Of a DNA stretch of 64,000 bases, positions 8,852-19,600 are shown one piece after another. Both the position numbers and the translations under genes were made by a program. The notes beneath the pieces were generated by a model that worked only from the letters and a program-made list of their open reading frames with translations, searched no databases and had not been told where the DNA came from. Source of the stretch: Bacteroidia bacterium. Lineage in GTDB: Bacteria > Bacteroidota > Bacteroidia > J057. The first letter of the stretch is position 1. Every line of letters begins with the position of its first letter. The stretch is taken from NCBI GenBank assembly GCA_041391665.1, contig JAWKNO010000001.1, positions 930,001 to 994,000 of the forward strand. The letters are read 5' to 3'.

Positions 8852-10132
8852 CTAACTGGTCAATCGTGGGAAAAGCAGGGAAGTATCGCCATAACTTAAA
8901 AATCGATAGTTATTTTGAAGGGCTTCTGCATAGATTTTTTTCCAGTCATCTCCCACCAGTGCCGCTACGAGCAGCATGAGCGTTGTCTCCGGCATGTGGA
9001 AATTGGTCATGAGGGCATCGCATACATGAAAGGGATATCCGGGCAGAATCAAAATTTGTGTTTCCCCTGTCCACTGATGCATATGGTGACTTTTCATAAA
9101 ATCGGACACTGCGCGCAGGGCGGTTTTCCGGTCGGGCAGTACATGTTTTTCCTGATCGTAGGGTTCCAGTTTGCCGACGAAAAATGGCTTGTCAGGGTCT
9201 GCGGTTTTTCCGCGAAGCAATTGTAGGCCCAGCCAATAAATGCTTTCCAGCACGCGCATGGAGGTGGTCCCTACGGGTATCATCTTGCCCGGATGGTTGC
9301 TCAGTCTTTCGATTACATCGGGGTAGATGATCATTTGCTCTTTGTGCATGTCGTGGTCCACAACTTTGTCGTGTTTCACGGGCAGGAAAGTCCCGGCACT
9401 CACATGCAGTGTTACAAATTCGAGCCCTATACCTTTATCTTTGAGGGAGTTGAGTACGGATTCTGTAAAATGCAATCCCGCTGTAGGAGCGGCTACGGCT
9501 CCTTCCTGGTTGGCATAGACCGTCTGGTATTGTTCGCTGTCTTCATCATCCGCTTTCCGGTTGATATAGGGCGGCAGTGGCATTTCGCCGAGATGATGGA
9601 GGATGTCTGCAAAAGGAATATTTTCCGGCATCCAGGAAAGTTTTACCAGATTTTGTTGTCTGTCAAGCAGTTGGGCGAACAAGATTGTTTCTTCTCCTGC
9701 AATGGAAAAAGGTTGCCGGAGAATTTCTCCCTCTTTCCATCTTTTTTTCCTTCCTATGGCGCATGACCAGACACATTCGCTGGTAGCCTGCATAGCCTGA
9801 TTTACTTCGTGAGGGGTATGAGGATTGAGCAGGAAAATTTCAATCAGCGCGCCAGATTCCCTATGAAAAAACAGCCTGGCCCGGATTACCTTCGTATCAT
9901 TGAAGACCAGCAGCGTATCTGGCGAAAGTATTTCCGGAATCTGAAAAAATATCTGATGGGAAATCTCTCCTTCTCTGCAGACCAGAAGTTTCGACTGGTC
10001 CCGCTGTGCCAGCGGATGCTGGGCAATACGATCTTCAGGCAGGTCGTAGTGATAATCGGAGAGGAGGATATGGTCCAGGTAGTCGATAGATCTTGAGGTT
10101 TTTATGTCCGCAAAATTAATACTTTCCTGCAA
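8852..10132 (-). CDS. queA: S-adenosylmethionine:tRNA ribosyltransferase-isomerase (QueA)
   Basis: About 426 residues. QueA transfers and isomerises the ribose of SAM onto preQ1 in tRNA, forming epoxyqueuosine at the wobble base. Family motifs include the N-terminal DYHYDLPEDRIAQHPL, then LLVFNDTKVIRARLF, GAVAAPTAGLHF and MTNFHMPETTLMLLV. The start is unusual: no ATG lies between the preceding stop and the conserved N-terminus. The only standard start is a TTG at 10132, which gives a roughly 25-residue extension before DYHYDLP; Bacteroidota QueA proteins often have a short extension there. A strong stem-loop with a U-rich tail lies 30-70 bases upstream and may control expression. No other queuosine genes are in the window. 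Confidence 0.92.
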   Translation of the reverse strand: MQESINFADIKTSRSIDYLDHILLSDYHYDLPEDRIAQHPLAQRDQSKLLVCREGEISHQIFFQIPEILSPDTLLVFNDTKVIRARLFFHRESGALIEIFLLNPHTPHEVNQAMQATSECVWSCAIGRKKRWKEGEILRQPFSIAGEETILFAQLLDRQQNLVKLSWMPENIPFADILHHLGEMPLPPYINRKADDEDSEQYQTVYANQEGAVAAPTAGLHFTESVLNSLKDKGIGLEFVTLHVSAGTFLPVKHDKVVDHDMHKEQMIIYPDVIERLSNHPGKMIPVGTTSMRVLESIYWLGLQLLRGKTADPDKPFFVGKLEPYDQEKHVLPDRKTALRAVSDFMKSHHMHQWTGETQILILPGYPFHVCDALMTNFHMPETTLMLLVAALVGDDWKKIYAEALQNNYRFLSYGDTSLLFPRLTS

Positions 10133-10161
10133 TTTTTTTGTCTGTGGAAGACAAAAACAAA

Positions 10162-10203
10162 AACTTCAAAGCTCCAGATCTTTTCGCCCGAAACTTTGAA
10201 GTT
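10162..10203 (-). terminator. Stem-loop with U-rich tail upstream of queA (terminator or attenuator)
   Basis: Perfect 10-bp arms, AACTTCAAAG (10162-10171) and CTTTGAAGTT (10194-10203), enclose 22 bases that contain a second small hairpin (TTTCG-CC-CGAAA). Read on the minus strand, the outer stem is followed at once by a T-rich run (TTTTTGTTTTTG), the form of a factor-independent terminator. It is about 230 bases past the stop of endonuclease III and about 30 bases before the queA start, so it either ends the upstream transcript or attenuates queA. Confidence 0.6.
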
Positions 10204-10431
10204 GGATTGTGTGAGAATCAATTATTCCCCAATAAATCAGCGTTCTTTACAGGGGTAAATCAAGCAGGATTCTTTGTCTTTATCAATATTTCGGGAATTG
10301 CGAATGCTGTGGGAGGTGTTATATTTTTGAGTTTTTGTGAGAGAAAATTGGAGGTTCGCCAAAAAAAAACGAATGATTCGCATTTTGCGACTTTTTGCGT
10401 CACTTATCAACATGTAAGGATTTTCCCAACT
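10204..10431. other. Non-coding stretch between nth and queA
   Basis: No convincing gene on either strand. On the minus strand, shortly after the nth stop, there is a 5-bp hairpin (TCGCA-TTT-TGCGA, 10378-10390) followed by a run of nine T residues after a short gap, possibly a weak terminator for nth. The rest could be the untranslated leader of queA. I see no recognisable riboswitch consensus. Confidence 0.4.
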
Positions 10432-11073
10432 TTATCCCTGCTGAAACAATTCGGGTTTACCAATCACACTGCAAATAGGGCATTTGTGCGGATCGTGTCC
10501 CCTGGCCGGGCAATATTCCCTGCCGAAGTAGATTATCTGAAGGTGAAGTTTGTTCCAGCTTTCGCGGGGAAATATTCGTTTTGCATCAGCTTCGGTCTGG
10601 ACAACATTTTTTCCGTTGCTGAGCGTCCATCGATCCATCAGCCGGTGAATATGCGTGTCCACAGGAAATGCTGGCTCCCCAAAGGCTTGTGACATGACGA
10701 CGGAAGCGGTTTTATGGCCTACACCGGGCAGTGCTTCGAGTTCCTCATAGGTTTGGGGTACATGGCCCGCATATTTCTCTATCAGTATTTTTGACAGGTT
10801 GGAAATGGCTTTGGATTTGGTAGGCGAAAGACCACAGGGTTTAATGATTTCGCGGATTTCATCCACATCAACCTCCGCCATTGTGAAAGGATCCCCTGCG
10901 CGGGCAAACAGGTGCGGTGTTACCTGATTGACACGCACATCTGTGCATTGGGCAGAAAGAAGTACGGCCACGAGCAGCGTATAGGGATCTGTATGTTCCA
11001 GGGGAATAGGCGTTTCCGGATACAACCGGTCCAGGGTATCTATTACAAATTGAGCCTTTTCCTGTTCAGTCAT
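10432..11073 (-). CDS. nth: Endonuclease III (DNA glycosylase/AP lyase) with atypical C-terminal cysteines
   Basis: 213 residues. It excises oxidised pyrimidines from DNA and cleaves the abasic site in base-excision repair. The helix-hairpin-helix (LPGVGHKTASVV) carries the catalytic Lys121 and the conserved Asp139 lies in FPVDTHIHR; these match E. coli K120 and D138. In classic endonuclease III the C-terminus binds a [4Fe-4S] cluster through C-X6-C-X2-C-X5-C. Here the pattern is C188-X9-C198-X2-C201 and no fourth cysteine follows, though two histidines lie between. The cluster may be ligated differently, replaced by another metal, or absent. Catalytic function is otherwise well supported. 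Confidence 0.93.
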   Translation of the reverse strand: MTEQEKAQFVIDTLDRLYPETPIPLEHTDPYTLLVAVLLSAQCTDVRVNQVTPHLFARAGDPFTMAEVDVDEIREIIKPCGLSPTKSKAISNLSKILIEKYAGHVPQTYEELEALPGVGHKTASVVMSQAFGEPAFPVDTHIHRLMDRWTLSNGKNVVQTEADAKRIFPRESWNKLHLQIIYFGREYCPARGHDPHKCPICSVIGKPELFQQG

Positions 11074-11142
11074 AAGTCATGTTTTATGTTGGTAACACTA
11101 CTTTCCGCCAGCCGCAGGCAGGATTCGCGCAAATAGTAAATT

Positions 11143-11481
11143 TCACTCCTCCTCTTCCTGAATTTTCCTCCCGATCTGGTCAATCATATTATCTGTTTCA
11201 AGGGTGTTTTTTTCCTGAAGCGATTTTTTGAAAAAATAAAAAACCATCCGGGCCAGGGCGATACCAACTACCACACCGATAATAAAAGCCTTGTATTCCA
11301 GCACATAAACCCAGACAAAAACAACCCCGATTTCGATCGGCCACCAGATGGCAATGGTGCCCAGCACCCATTTCAGCGGACGTTCGCCTTTTGCGATTGC
11401 CAGCTTGTAGATATCCTGGCAATGGAAAAAAGTGCGCAGCAGTTCGAGACAGATGACGAAAACGACGATGAGTGTATTCAA
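11143..11481 (-). CDS. Small integral membrane protein, three helices
   Basis: 112 residues with three hydrophobic stretches (about 1-16, 37-62 and 66-84) and a charged cytoplasmic-type tail rich in Glu (TLETDNMIDQIGRKIQEEEE). The only start codon in frame before the first helix is TTG at 11481; a stop codon lies seven codons upstream, so the start is well bounded. It lies between endonuclease III and the FN3 protein on the same strand. No family recognised and no function proposed. Confidence 0.65.
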   Translation of the reverse strand: MNTLIVVFVICLELLRTFFHCQDIYKLAIAKGERPLKWVLGTIAIWWPIEIGVVFVWVYVLEYKAFIIGVVVGIALARMVFYFFKKSLQEKNTLETDNMIDQIGRKIQEEEE

Positions 11482-11553
11482 TATGCCAATGATTGATCCC
11501 TATCCGTACGAATGCCAAAAATTACGTCTTTTTTTGACTTCGGGCAACTTTGG

Positions 11554-13647
11554 TTATTCGACCTTAACCATTACTTGCGGACTTAACCCCGACTCTCTTC
11601 CATTGGGATAAATGACCTTTACCGTGTATTCATAAATCTGCCCCGGGCGGATCTGTCTGTCGGCAATTTTCTGCTCTCCTTGTGTGAGGTTGGCCAGCGT
11701 GATAAAATTGCCGCCATTCACTGCACGGTATACAGCATACCGGAATTTTCCAGAATACGGATACTGCCAGGAGATATCTATTTGGTTTTTTTGGGTGTTG
11801 AGACTGGCAGAAAGCAACCTTACCGGAGGTTTAATGGAAAAGTCCACTGCTTTCAGATAGAGCGGGTAAGCCTCCTCTGAACTCAAACCATCATCATCAA
11901 TCGCCATAATAGAATATTCATAGTGTTTGCCCGGTTCAATCAAGCTGTCGGTAAATACAGGGAGATAGTTTTTTCCGGGGAAAATCGCCATCTGTTCCCA
12001 CTCCTGTCCAGCTTCTCTGCGGAACAGAAGGTGCATCGCCACATCTTCGCTGGTGCTGGAAATCCATTCAATGCGAATAAACCCGTTGCCCACGAGATAG
12101 TCGCTAAATACAGGCGGAGAAGGCGGAATGAGGTCGGGCCTTTTGAGCTTGAGTATTTGGGAGAATGGCGAATAGTTGTAGTTTGCATCGACGGCTACGA
12201 CCCTGTAAAACGCATTTTCTGTCAGCGTTTTAATCATAATCGTATCATAAAAAACAGTATCGCGCCAGGGGCTGTCTGTGATCCGGGCAAATACATGGTC
12301 TTCGGCGTTGGCATAAAAAACCTCATAGCCGATAATATCCTTTTCCGGCCCGAGGTTCCACCTCATTGTAACCACCCCGTTGGTGTCCACTTTGCCCGTG
12401 AGACCCACGGGCGGGGCGGGTGGAAGGCTGTCCACGATCAGGCCATAAATGGCCATGGAAACCTGCCCGTTTCCGGCGGTATCTTTGCTGGCGACGACAT
12501 AAAAATTGGCTGTAAGCGGGTTGGCGGTTTGGTCGGTGAAAGATCTTGCAGCCGGTGGAAGCGGCTGCTCCGTCAACGGCAGAAAGCCGTTGATCGCATT
12601 GTCGCTGCGACCGACATAAAAACCTTCCATATCACCAGGGATATCGGGCATCTCCCAGGTGATCTTCACCTGGTTGCCCCCCAAAGCAGTTGCTTTGAGG
12701 TTGATGGGAGCCGGAGGCGGTGTCCGGTCCCGCCCCATGGCGGAGATGGGCGCTGAAGGTTCGCTCAGCTCGCCAAATGGGGTAATGCCGGTAATTCGGT
12801 AAAGGTATGGGTGGTAGTTTCGGGGAATAGAATCGAGATATACCATGTTGGGATTATACAGGGCGCTGTCCTGAGACGGTGGGCTGATAAATGGCAGGTC
12901 TGTCAGGCGTTGGTAAGATTTTTCTCCGTCGCCTGAGCGTTCGATATAATAAGCAGTGAAATCTCTCTGGTGCGCTTCCCTCGACCATTCGATCTGAATC
13001 TGTCCTTCCATTTCCACCGCATTTGCGATCACAGGTTGAGGAATATCGTTTGTTTCCGCCGCATTCACTACGATGTAAGCTGTATCAGAAGAATAAATCT
13101 GGTGGGGAATGGCAGGATAAATACGATATACATATGTTCTTCCCTTTGTTACATTGTGATCTGCAAACCGCAGGCCTGAAGCCGTTGCTGTACGGGAAGA
13201 AATATCAGCGGCAAGTAATGTGAGTGTCCATCGGTTGGCGAGTTCGTTGGCTTGCTGAAAATATCCTGCGCCTTTTTTACCTATTGTCAGCGTTTTTCCA
13301 TGAATACATTGTGCTGCAACTGCCGCCATCGGATTGTTTTTTTCGGGTGTGCCGATAGCTGCCCATTTTTCCAGATCCCAGGGTTTGACAGGTTGCTGCA
13401 CTATTTTTTGATATTGTCCCGGGTCAAAATCTTCGGGGCGCATATAACTCAGGCGTTCGATTTGGTAGCCGTGCTGGTTGGCCAAAGCCCAAAGCGATGC
13501 ATTACCCGGTGCCCAGCGCAATACGATGGAATCTCCGTAGCTTTTGGCCATGACCAAAAGGTTGGGTACGTGTGTTGAATCTGGCGTCTGTGCAGACAAG
13601 CTGGCTGATAGCGCAACCAACCATATAAAAGCAATGAATTTTGGCAT
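11554..13647 (-). CDS. Secreted multi-domain fibronectin type III protein
   Basis: 697 residues with a clean signal peptide (MPKFIAFIWLVALSASLSAQ). At least five FN3-like modules follow, each with a 'W-P/S...GY/YXVYR...' strand pattern: examples are QIQIEWSREAHQ, VKITWEMPDIPGDMEGFYVGR, VVTMRWNLGPEKDIIGYEVFY, FIRIEWISSTSEDVAMHLLFR and IDISWQYPYSGKFRYAVYR. No enzyme motif, type IX sorting domain or membrane anchor is visible. The gene starts 11 bases after the stop of the 2331-residue gene, and is the last of three genes that form one evident operon with an outer-membrane barrel. Likely role: a structural or binding partner in a surface assembly (inference). Confidence 0.8.
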   Translation of the reverse strand: MPKFIAFIWLVALSASLSAQTPDSTHVPNLLVMAKSYGDSIVLRWAPGNASLWALANQHGYQIERLSYMRPEDFDPGQYQKIVQQPVKPWDLEKWAAIGTPEKNNPMAAVAAQCIHGKTLTIGKKGAGYFQQANELANRWTLTLLAADISSRTATASGLRFADHNVTKGRTYVYRIYPAIPHQIYSSDTAYIVVNAAETNDIPQPVIANAVEMEGQIQIEWSREAHQRDFTAYYIERSGDGEKSYQRLTDLPFISPPSQDSALYNPNMVYLDSIPRNYHPYLYRITGITPFGELSEPSAPISAMGRDRTPPPAPINLKATALGGNQVKITWEMPDIPGDMEGFYVGRSDNAINGFLPLTEQPLPPAARSFTDQTANPLTANFYVVASKDTAGNGQVSMAIYGLIVDSLPPAPPVGLTGKVDTNGVVTMRWNLGPEKDIIGYEVFYANAEDHVFARITDSPWRDTVFYDTIMIKTLTENAFYRVVAVDANYNYSPFSQILKLKRPDLIPPSPPVFSDYLVGNGFIRIEWISSTSEDVAMHLLFRREAGQEWEQMAIFPGKNYLPVFTDSLIEPGKHYEYSIMAIDDDGLSSEEAYPLYLKAVDFSIKPPVRLLSASLNTQKNQIDISWQYPYSGKFRYAVYRAVNGGNFITLANLTQGEQKIADRQIRPGQIYEYTVKVIYPNGRESGLSPQVMVKVE

Positions 13648-13658
13648 AAGGCTTTGGA

Positions 13659-16600
13659 TTAGTAGCGAAAGTCTTTGGTAAAATAGGTTCCGTCCATCTG
13701 GCTGCTGGTGCCATTGGAGGGTCGCCGATATTTGAAAGACAGGGTATAGGGCTGATTCATATAACCCGAAAATTGATAATGTGCATCTACCTTCCCCATC
13801 ATCTGATTGGCAGCCTGCCAGGCAGAATTATAATACTGTTGTACATAACTCCATTTTGCAGGTACAGATCGTATTGCGGCAATATTATTCCTCATTTCAT
13901 GGAAATCCTGAACGACATATAATGGTGTTCGCATATTGAGATTAAAAGTATTCGAAGGAATATTTGCCATCGTATTTCCTCCCGCAGGTGTTGGATAGGT
14001 GAGAGCGGGACCGCTCAGGATACCTGTACTTGCCGACATTCCGGAAAGCCCATTGCCAAAAGTGCCGCCGGCCTGCATATTCATGGTGCCGGTTACTCCT
14101 GTCCCGACAGTTGTTGTGGTAATACCCGGGGTATTCATGGATGTCGGGTTTCCAGAACCTCCGGTATTGTGATTACCTAAAGCATGATGCAGATACCAGT
14201 CTGTGAGCGGAGCCGTCCATGTATTTTGGCTGTAATCTATGCTCAACCGTGGGGGAATTCCCTTTCCATGGGCATTAAGAGGTGCAACACTAAATCTTCC
14301 CAGGCTGCTGGCTGGCATAAGCCCGTTTCGCACTCTGTAGACGTCAATATTATTGTGGTAGGGAGAACTACTGAAAAAAGGATCGCTTATCATCACCAAA
14401 GGCTGAAGCCGGCGTGTACCATCCTTATAATAACCCACCAGATCGTATTCTTCGAATGGTTCTGCTACCAGAGTATGTAGTGCAAATTCATCCCATGACC
14501 CATGCCAGGCATATCCAACGAGAAATATTTGCATATTATTCAGCTTGTCTCTGAGTGTATTAAACTTGCTGGTTCGGAAGTATAATTTGTAAAGCAGTTT
14601 TTCTGATTCATCCACCACGGCACCGGGAAGTTGTTTTGCCTGGGAGCGAATGGTCTGCTGCCCTCCCGAATAGGTATTTACCAGCGGGCTTACCGTCATC
14701 AGGCTATTGATACCACTGGCCGTTAGCTGGCTGTTAACCGAAAGATTGGCGGTGGTCATATTTGCCAGGATACCTGATAATGGGGCTCCCGATCCGGATG
14801 AAGGCGGGGCAACTTCTTTTCGGAGAATCTGAATCGCATAGATTTCTTCATTATCCAAAGCGGGCAGGGCAAAGTTTATGGAAGTGCCTCCGGTGTAGGT
14901 GATGGGCATGTCAACGGGTGTTACGTCATTTTCATCCAGCCTCGTAAACCTGGCTGCGTATGTGTAATTTTTTCCAGCTATCTGCGGGGCAAACAATTGG
15001 GGCATACCCACATTCAGTCGTATAAACCCACGGTTTTGAGATGTTTCTCCTTTGAGGAAATAGTTTTGCCGCTTCAGTGGATACGTGAATGTTACGTTTT
15101 CTTCCGGAATGCTATCTGGTTGTGCGCCTGTGGTAAACTGTACTTCTTTGATTTCAGACCAGGGTAATCCGTTGTCGAGTACAGGTTGGTTTGTACCATT
15201 GGTGAAGAGTTCTCTCGCACGGATTTCAATACGGGCAGTGTAGCTGGTATGACCGTCGAGCATGTCGCGGAGGTTGAAGTAGGCAATAGTACCATCATTG
15301 CTCAATTGGCGCGTTCCTCTTTTTCTTTCACCGGTAGTAGTATTGATAACCGTAAAGTTGTGTATATAAGGCTCAAACCTTCTCGGCGTTCCATAATTGC
15401 CGTGTTCGTCCATGATCGGAATTTCCACAATCCTTTCTACTGGCATGTGAAAACTTACTGTAGGATTGGTGAAAACGCTCACAGGGTTTCCTTCCGGCTG
15501 CATATCTGCGATAAAGGAGATACTTTCAAACGGATTGGAAGAGATGGCTGTACACGGCTCACCGAGTGTAAGCTGGAAGTTGTGATTTCCCTCTACCAGT
15601 CCTCCCAGGACACTGTATTGCAGATGTGCCTGTCCTTTAAAATATTCAGGATTGGGGAGTCCGGCTGTGAGCAAAAGGGCTGCATTCGCACGAAGAAAAC
15701 TCACTTCTCCTTCAAAGAAAAACACGTTTACATATATCCCAAAATCACCCCAAACCCCTGCATAAGCCTGCCCTTGTGCGTACCAGCCATCTGATCCCGG
15801 GGCGATTCCCGACTCCTGACAAATACGCGTATCACTGTGGGTAACATTCAGGTCAAAGCCCAGCATGACTCTCAGGTCTGCATAAAATATCAGGTTCCAC
15901 AGTCGAGGCGGATCAACATCCAATGCTGCACCAAAGGCAAATCCCTGTCCGCTGGTATATACCGGCATATTGGTGCGGGGTTTATTGATAAATGTATTGG
16001 ACACAGCCGTTCCCTGCCCCGGGCCGCCTGAATTCAACAAAGCGAGGATTTCATTTGGTGGAGGGGGAAGTGTGGCGGGCAGATTATGGCCAATCATCAG
16101 GTATCCGTTGATGTCAGCCTCTGCGGGTATGGGGTCAAGGTTAATTTTTAATCCGCCTCTCGCCGATGGCGAACCTGCGTGGAAATACCAGAGGCCAGAC
16201 TCGGCGTGGAAGGTTGCGTCCACCATCTGGTTATTCGCCAGCCTTCCATGCAGCCTTCCGTAGTTCATAAATACATCAATTTCCCCATGTACAAAATCAT
16301 TTCCCTCGGCAGGATTGCTGTACACTACGTCTACAGAGCCCCATATTTTTGCGCTGCCGCGGTTGTAAACGGGTGCCATTACATAAGCATCTCCCCGAAT
16401 CCGGATCATGTTGAGTCCGCCGGAGTTGTTGAATTCCGCCTGAACCGTTACATCCATATTGAGGGCGTCAGACTTGGGCGTCGTACCCAAAACAGCGGTC
16501 AGTTTTAACCCCAGAAAGGTATTAAAATTGGGGGTATAGGTTACGCCGGAAGTCTGCGGAAGCTGGCTGTTTGCGGCTCCGCCTGCCAGGGTGCGGGACG

Positions 16601-19600
16601 CCGTTGGCAGACCGTTTTGGTTCATCTGCATATGGTGGTAAGCTCCCCCTCCAAATCCATATATGGCCACGCCTGCCCACAAAACAAGCCCCGGCTCAGG
16701 TATTCCCACCATCCCGTCTACATACCAATAGCTGTAATAACCGCTGGTATTAAATCTGGCCGTAGGGTCGGGGCGCATCGTACCAAAGCGGGTTGCGAGA
16801 TTTGCCCGTATGCCCATCGGAAGCGTGACATCCAGTCCGCCTGCGATCCCGTTGCCATAGACTGGGTCCTGATCATAAAATTCGAGGAAACCTGAAAGTC
16901 TCATCGCACTGGCAGTGATGTCTATTTCCACGCGGGATAGATCAACGCCTGTCAGCCGGAAGAATTTTTTTCCTCCCCCCGGCCAGTTGAGTTCGGATCG
17001 GATCAGAATAGTGGCTGCCGCAGAAAATCCCGACTCTCCGCCTGCAAGGGTGATTTTTGGCTTGATAAGCAGGGTGGGTGTACCCAGTCCCCCTGTAAAT
17101 TTGATGGAGTCTATGGTCAACGGAAATCCTGCCAGCTCTTTTTGCGGACTGGCATGTGAAAAATACACTCTGTCTGCATCAAGGCCGGTTTCGGTATTCA
17201 GCCGGAAGTTTTGAAAAGCGAGTTCCGGAATATGTATCGCGGGCACTTTGGCTATCGCCCTTCTCACGGCAGAGGGTACATATTCGTCTGAAATGGTCAA
17301 TCTTCCGGTAAGATTTGCATCGGCATACGTGCTGTCAGCTGATACGGAAAGGTTGATGTACGAATTGGGTTCGAGCTGTAGCCTGGCAATGACCATTTCT
17401 ACATTCACGGTATCTTCTGTGCTTACTCTGAAGTCAAAGGCCAGCCCTGAAGATGGCCGGTTGCTCAGCAAGGCGCTATACCGCAGGTATTCTTCTTCCT
17501 GCATGATGGGCATACCTACCTTTCCGGACATCCCTGCGGAGGTAAAGCTGCTGGAAACCAGGGTCATATGCAATGTATCCAGTGAAAACCCCCAACCCTG
17601 TATGTCTCCATCCATATAAGAAATGATATTTTCCGCGCGAAGACTTCCTGTTACTCCCGTACGGTCAATGATAAGATTCCTCACGCCAAAAAAGGACCGC
17701 TGGCTGGTGGAGAATTCTTCGGGAGTACGCACCGAAAGCGTTTCCATATAAAATCCTGTCCATAAATTGGTGAGGCGGGGGTTGAATACAGATGTGTCGG
17801 CGTAGGCTGAGGGGAATTGAATATTCACCGGGTTGCGGGTATCAGACATATCCATCCAGGCATTGGTTACCGCAAAGCTCCATCCTTCGGCCCCCGGGAT
17901 CTGAAAATCGCTGATGCTGATATTTGCCAGAAAATCTGACAATCCTTCACAGGACTGGACGGAAAACTGCCCCTGTACATTGCCAGGCCCTGGTTTTCCG
18001 TTGGGGCCATCGGGAACCATCATTGCGCGGGGAAAATTGACATGACCTGAAAGATTGAGACAGGTCAGCCCTTCGCAGTTCCATCCCACACTGCTAATGA
18101 CTTTTCCGGCTCCACTATCGACTCCGTTGAGGGCGATTTCGACTCCGCCTTCCAGGGGAATGGTAAATTCTCTTGCCAGATTCAGGTTTCCTACTGCTCC
18201 GAGGCCATTGGGACTAAAACATATATCCGTAGCCCCCAGGGAGATAATATAATCACCAATAGCTGGTAACTCCAGATTGGCCATCGCAGAAAGTGTTGCG
18301 CCCGTAGGTGTAAATACCATATCGGTAATGGCCAGAATATAATTTCGCCCCCCGATTTCCCTGTCAATACCTATGGGCAACGGTGTTTCTGTATTTCCCG
18401 AAAAAGCGCTTACTACCCGGTTCCCTTCGGAAAGGTACTGGTTGAGCGCCCGAGCTGCACCGGGAGCCATTGCGGCAAGTTTTGACGACCCCGGCCCGAT
18501 GCTGTCCACCGTAAACGAGGTGCCGTTGTCCTGAACGGCCCGTATATCCCCGGCAAATACTTTGTTTGTCCCGTTGTACTGAAGATCGCGAAACCGCACC
18601 CTTACCCGTATTTCGTTGAGAAAGGGCACCGCAATCACTCCCTGCCCGGTAAATCTGCTTCCACTGGTACCAGTGACCGACTGTACCTGCAACTGAAACA
18701 ATCCTACCTGAAGTGTCCGGCCTGTAGGATCGTCAAAGGTAGGCTCGGTGGAAGTGGGCGCAAATGCCTCACAGGTCGAACGGCAGGTAGTATCTTCAGG
18801 GGCCGGGGAAGAAGCAATTTGTGGTGCGTCAAAGTTTTCCCTCAGAATAAACATATTTACCTCGCTTCTTCGGTAGGAAATTGTGTCATTTCCTTCAGGA
18901 TTTTTTGCCCATTTTACCCGCCAGTAATAAGTGCCGGTATCACTTGCTACCCAGTTTCGGGAAATCTCTTTATAAATCGAGTCTGCAATGGATATGGAAT
19001 CTCTGACCACAAAATCGAGCTGCAACCGGCTTCCAGAACCGCCGATGGTTCCCTGTTTTATCCATTCAACCGAATCAAAATCAGGGGATTTGCTGACCTC
19101 CAGTATCCATCGCTCATGCACATAACCGTTAAACCAGTCCGCCTGCTCACAATCGGCCCCTTGCCGCTGGCGGATGTCCACATGGTCGGGAATGAGTTTA
19201 TTGGCCGGATCCCCGGTATCAAAGCGGAATACCAAATCTGCCGGACGGATAATATCTCCATATAACGGGCTGATGAGATTCGGTTCTTTCATTCCAATCT
19301 CAAACTGCTGCTGTTGAATAAAGGTGGAAAAAACATCGCCCTTTTTTCGCAATTCTACTTCCGCCGTCCAGTAATACCGTTTCCCACGCTCAAATGTGAT
19401 AGGGTTTCGCGCCTGATTTTTGTAGGCAGGCATGGTCTGCGCCTGAATCTGGTTGACATTACGCTGGTCGCACATGATCCTTCGCTGTGACTCCATCGGT
19501 CCCCAGGGCCATCGGTTGTCCGCAATATATTCGTCTTCATACCCATCTTCTATGCTGAATAGTTGAAGATGGCTGTGATAATAATCAAATTCGTTGTCGT

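Noticed and set aside
10133..10431. preQ1 or SAM riboswitch upstream of queA
   Set aside because: The hairpin does not fit the consensus of either class, and the region lacks their conserved core bases; only a terminator-like stem is supported.
11923..12756. Long open frame on the plus strand opposite the FN3 gene
   Set aside because: It mirrors the codon pattern of the opposite coding strand, has no recognisable motif and lies wholly within a well-supported gene.
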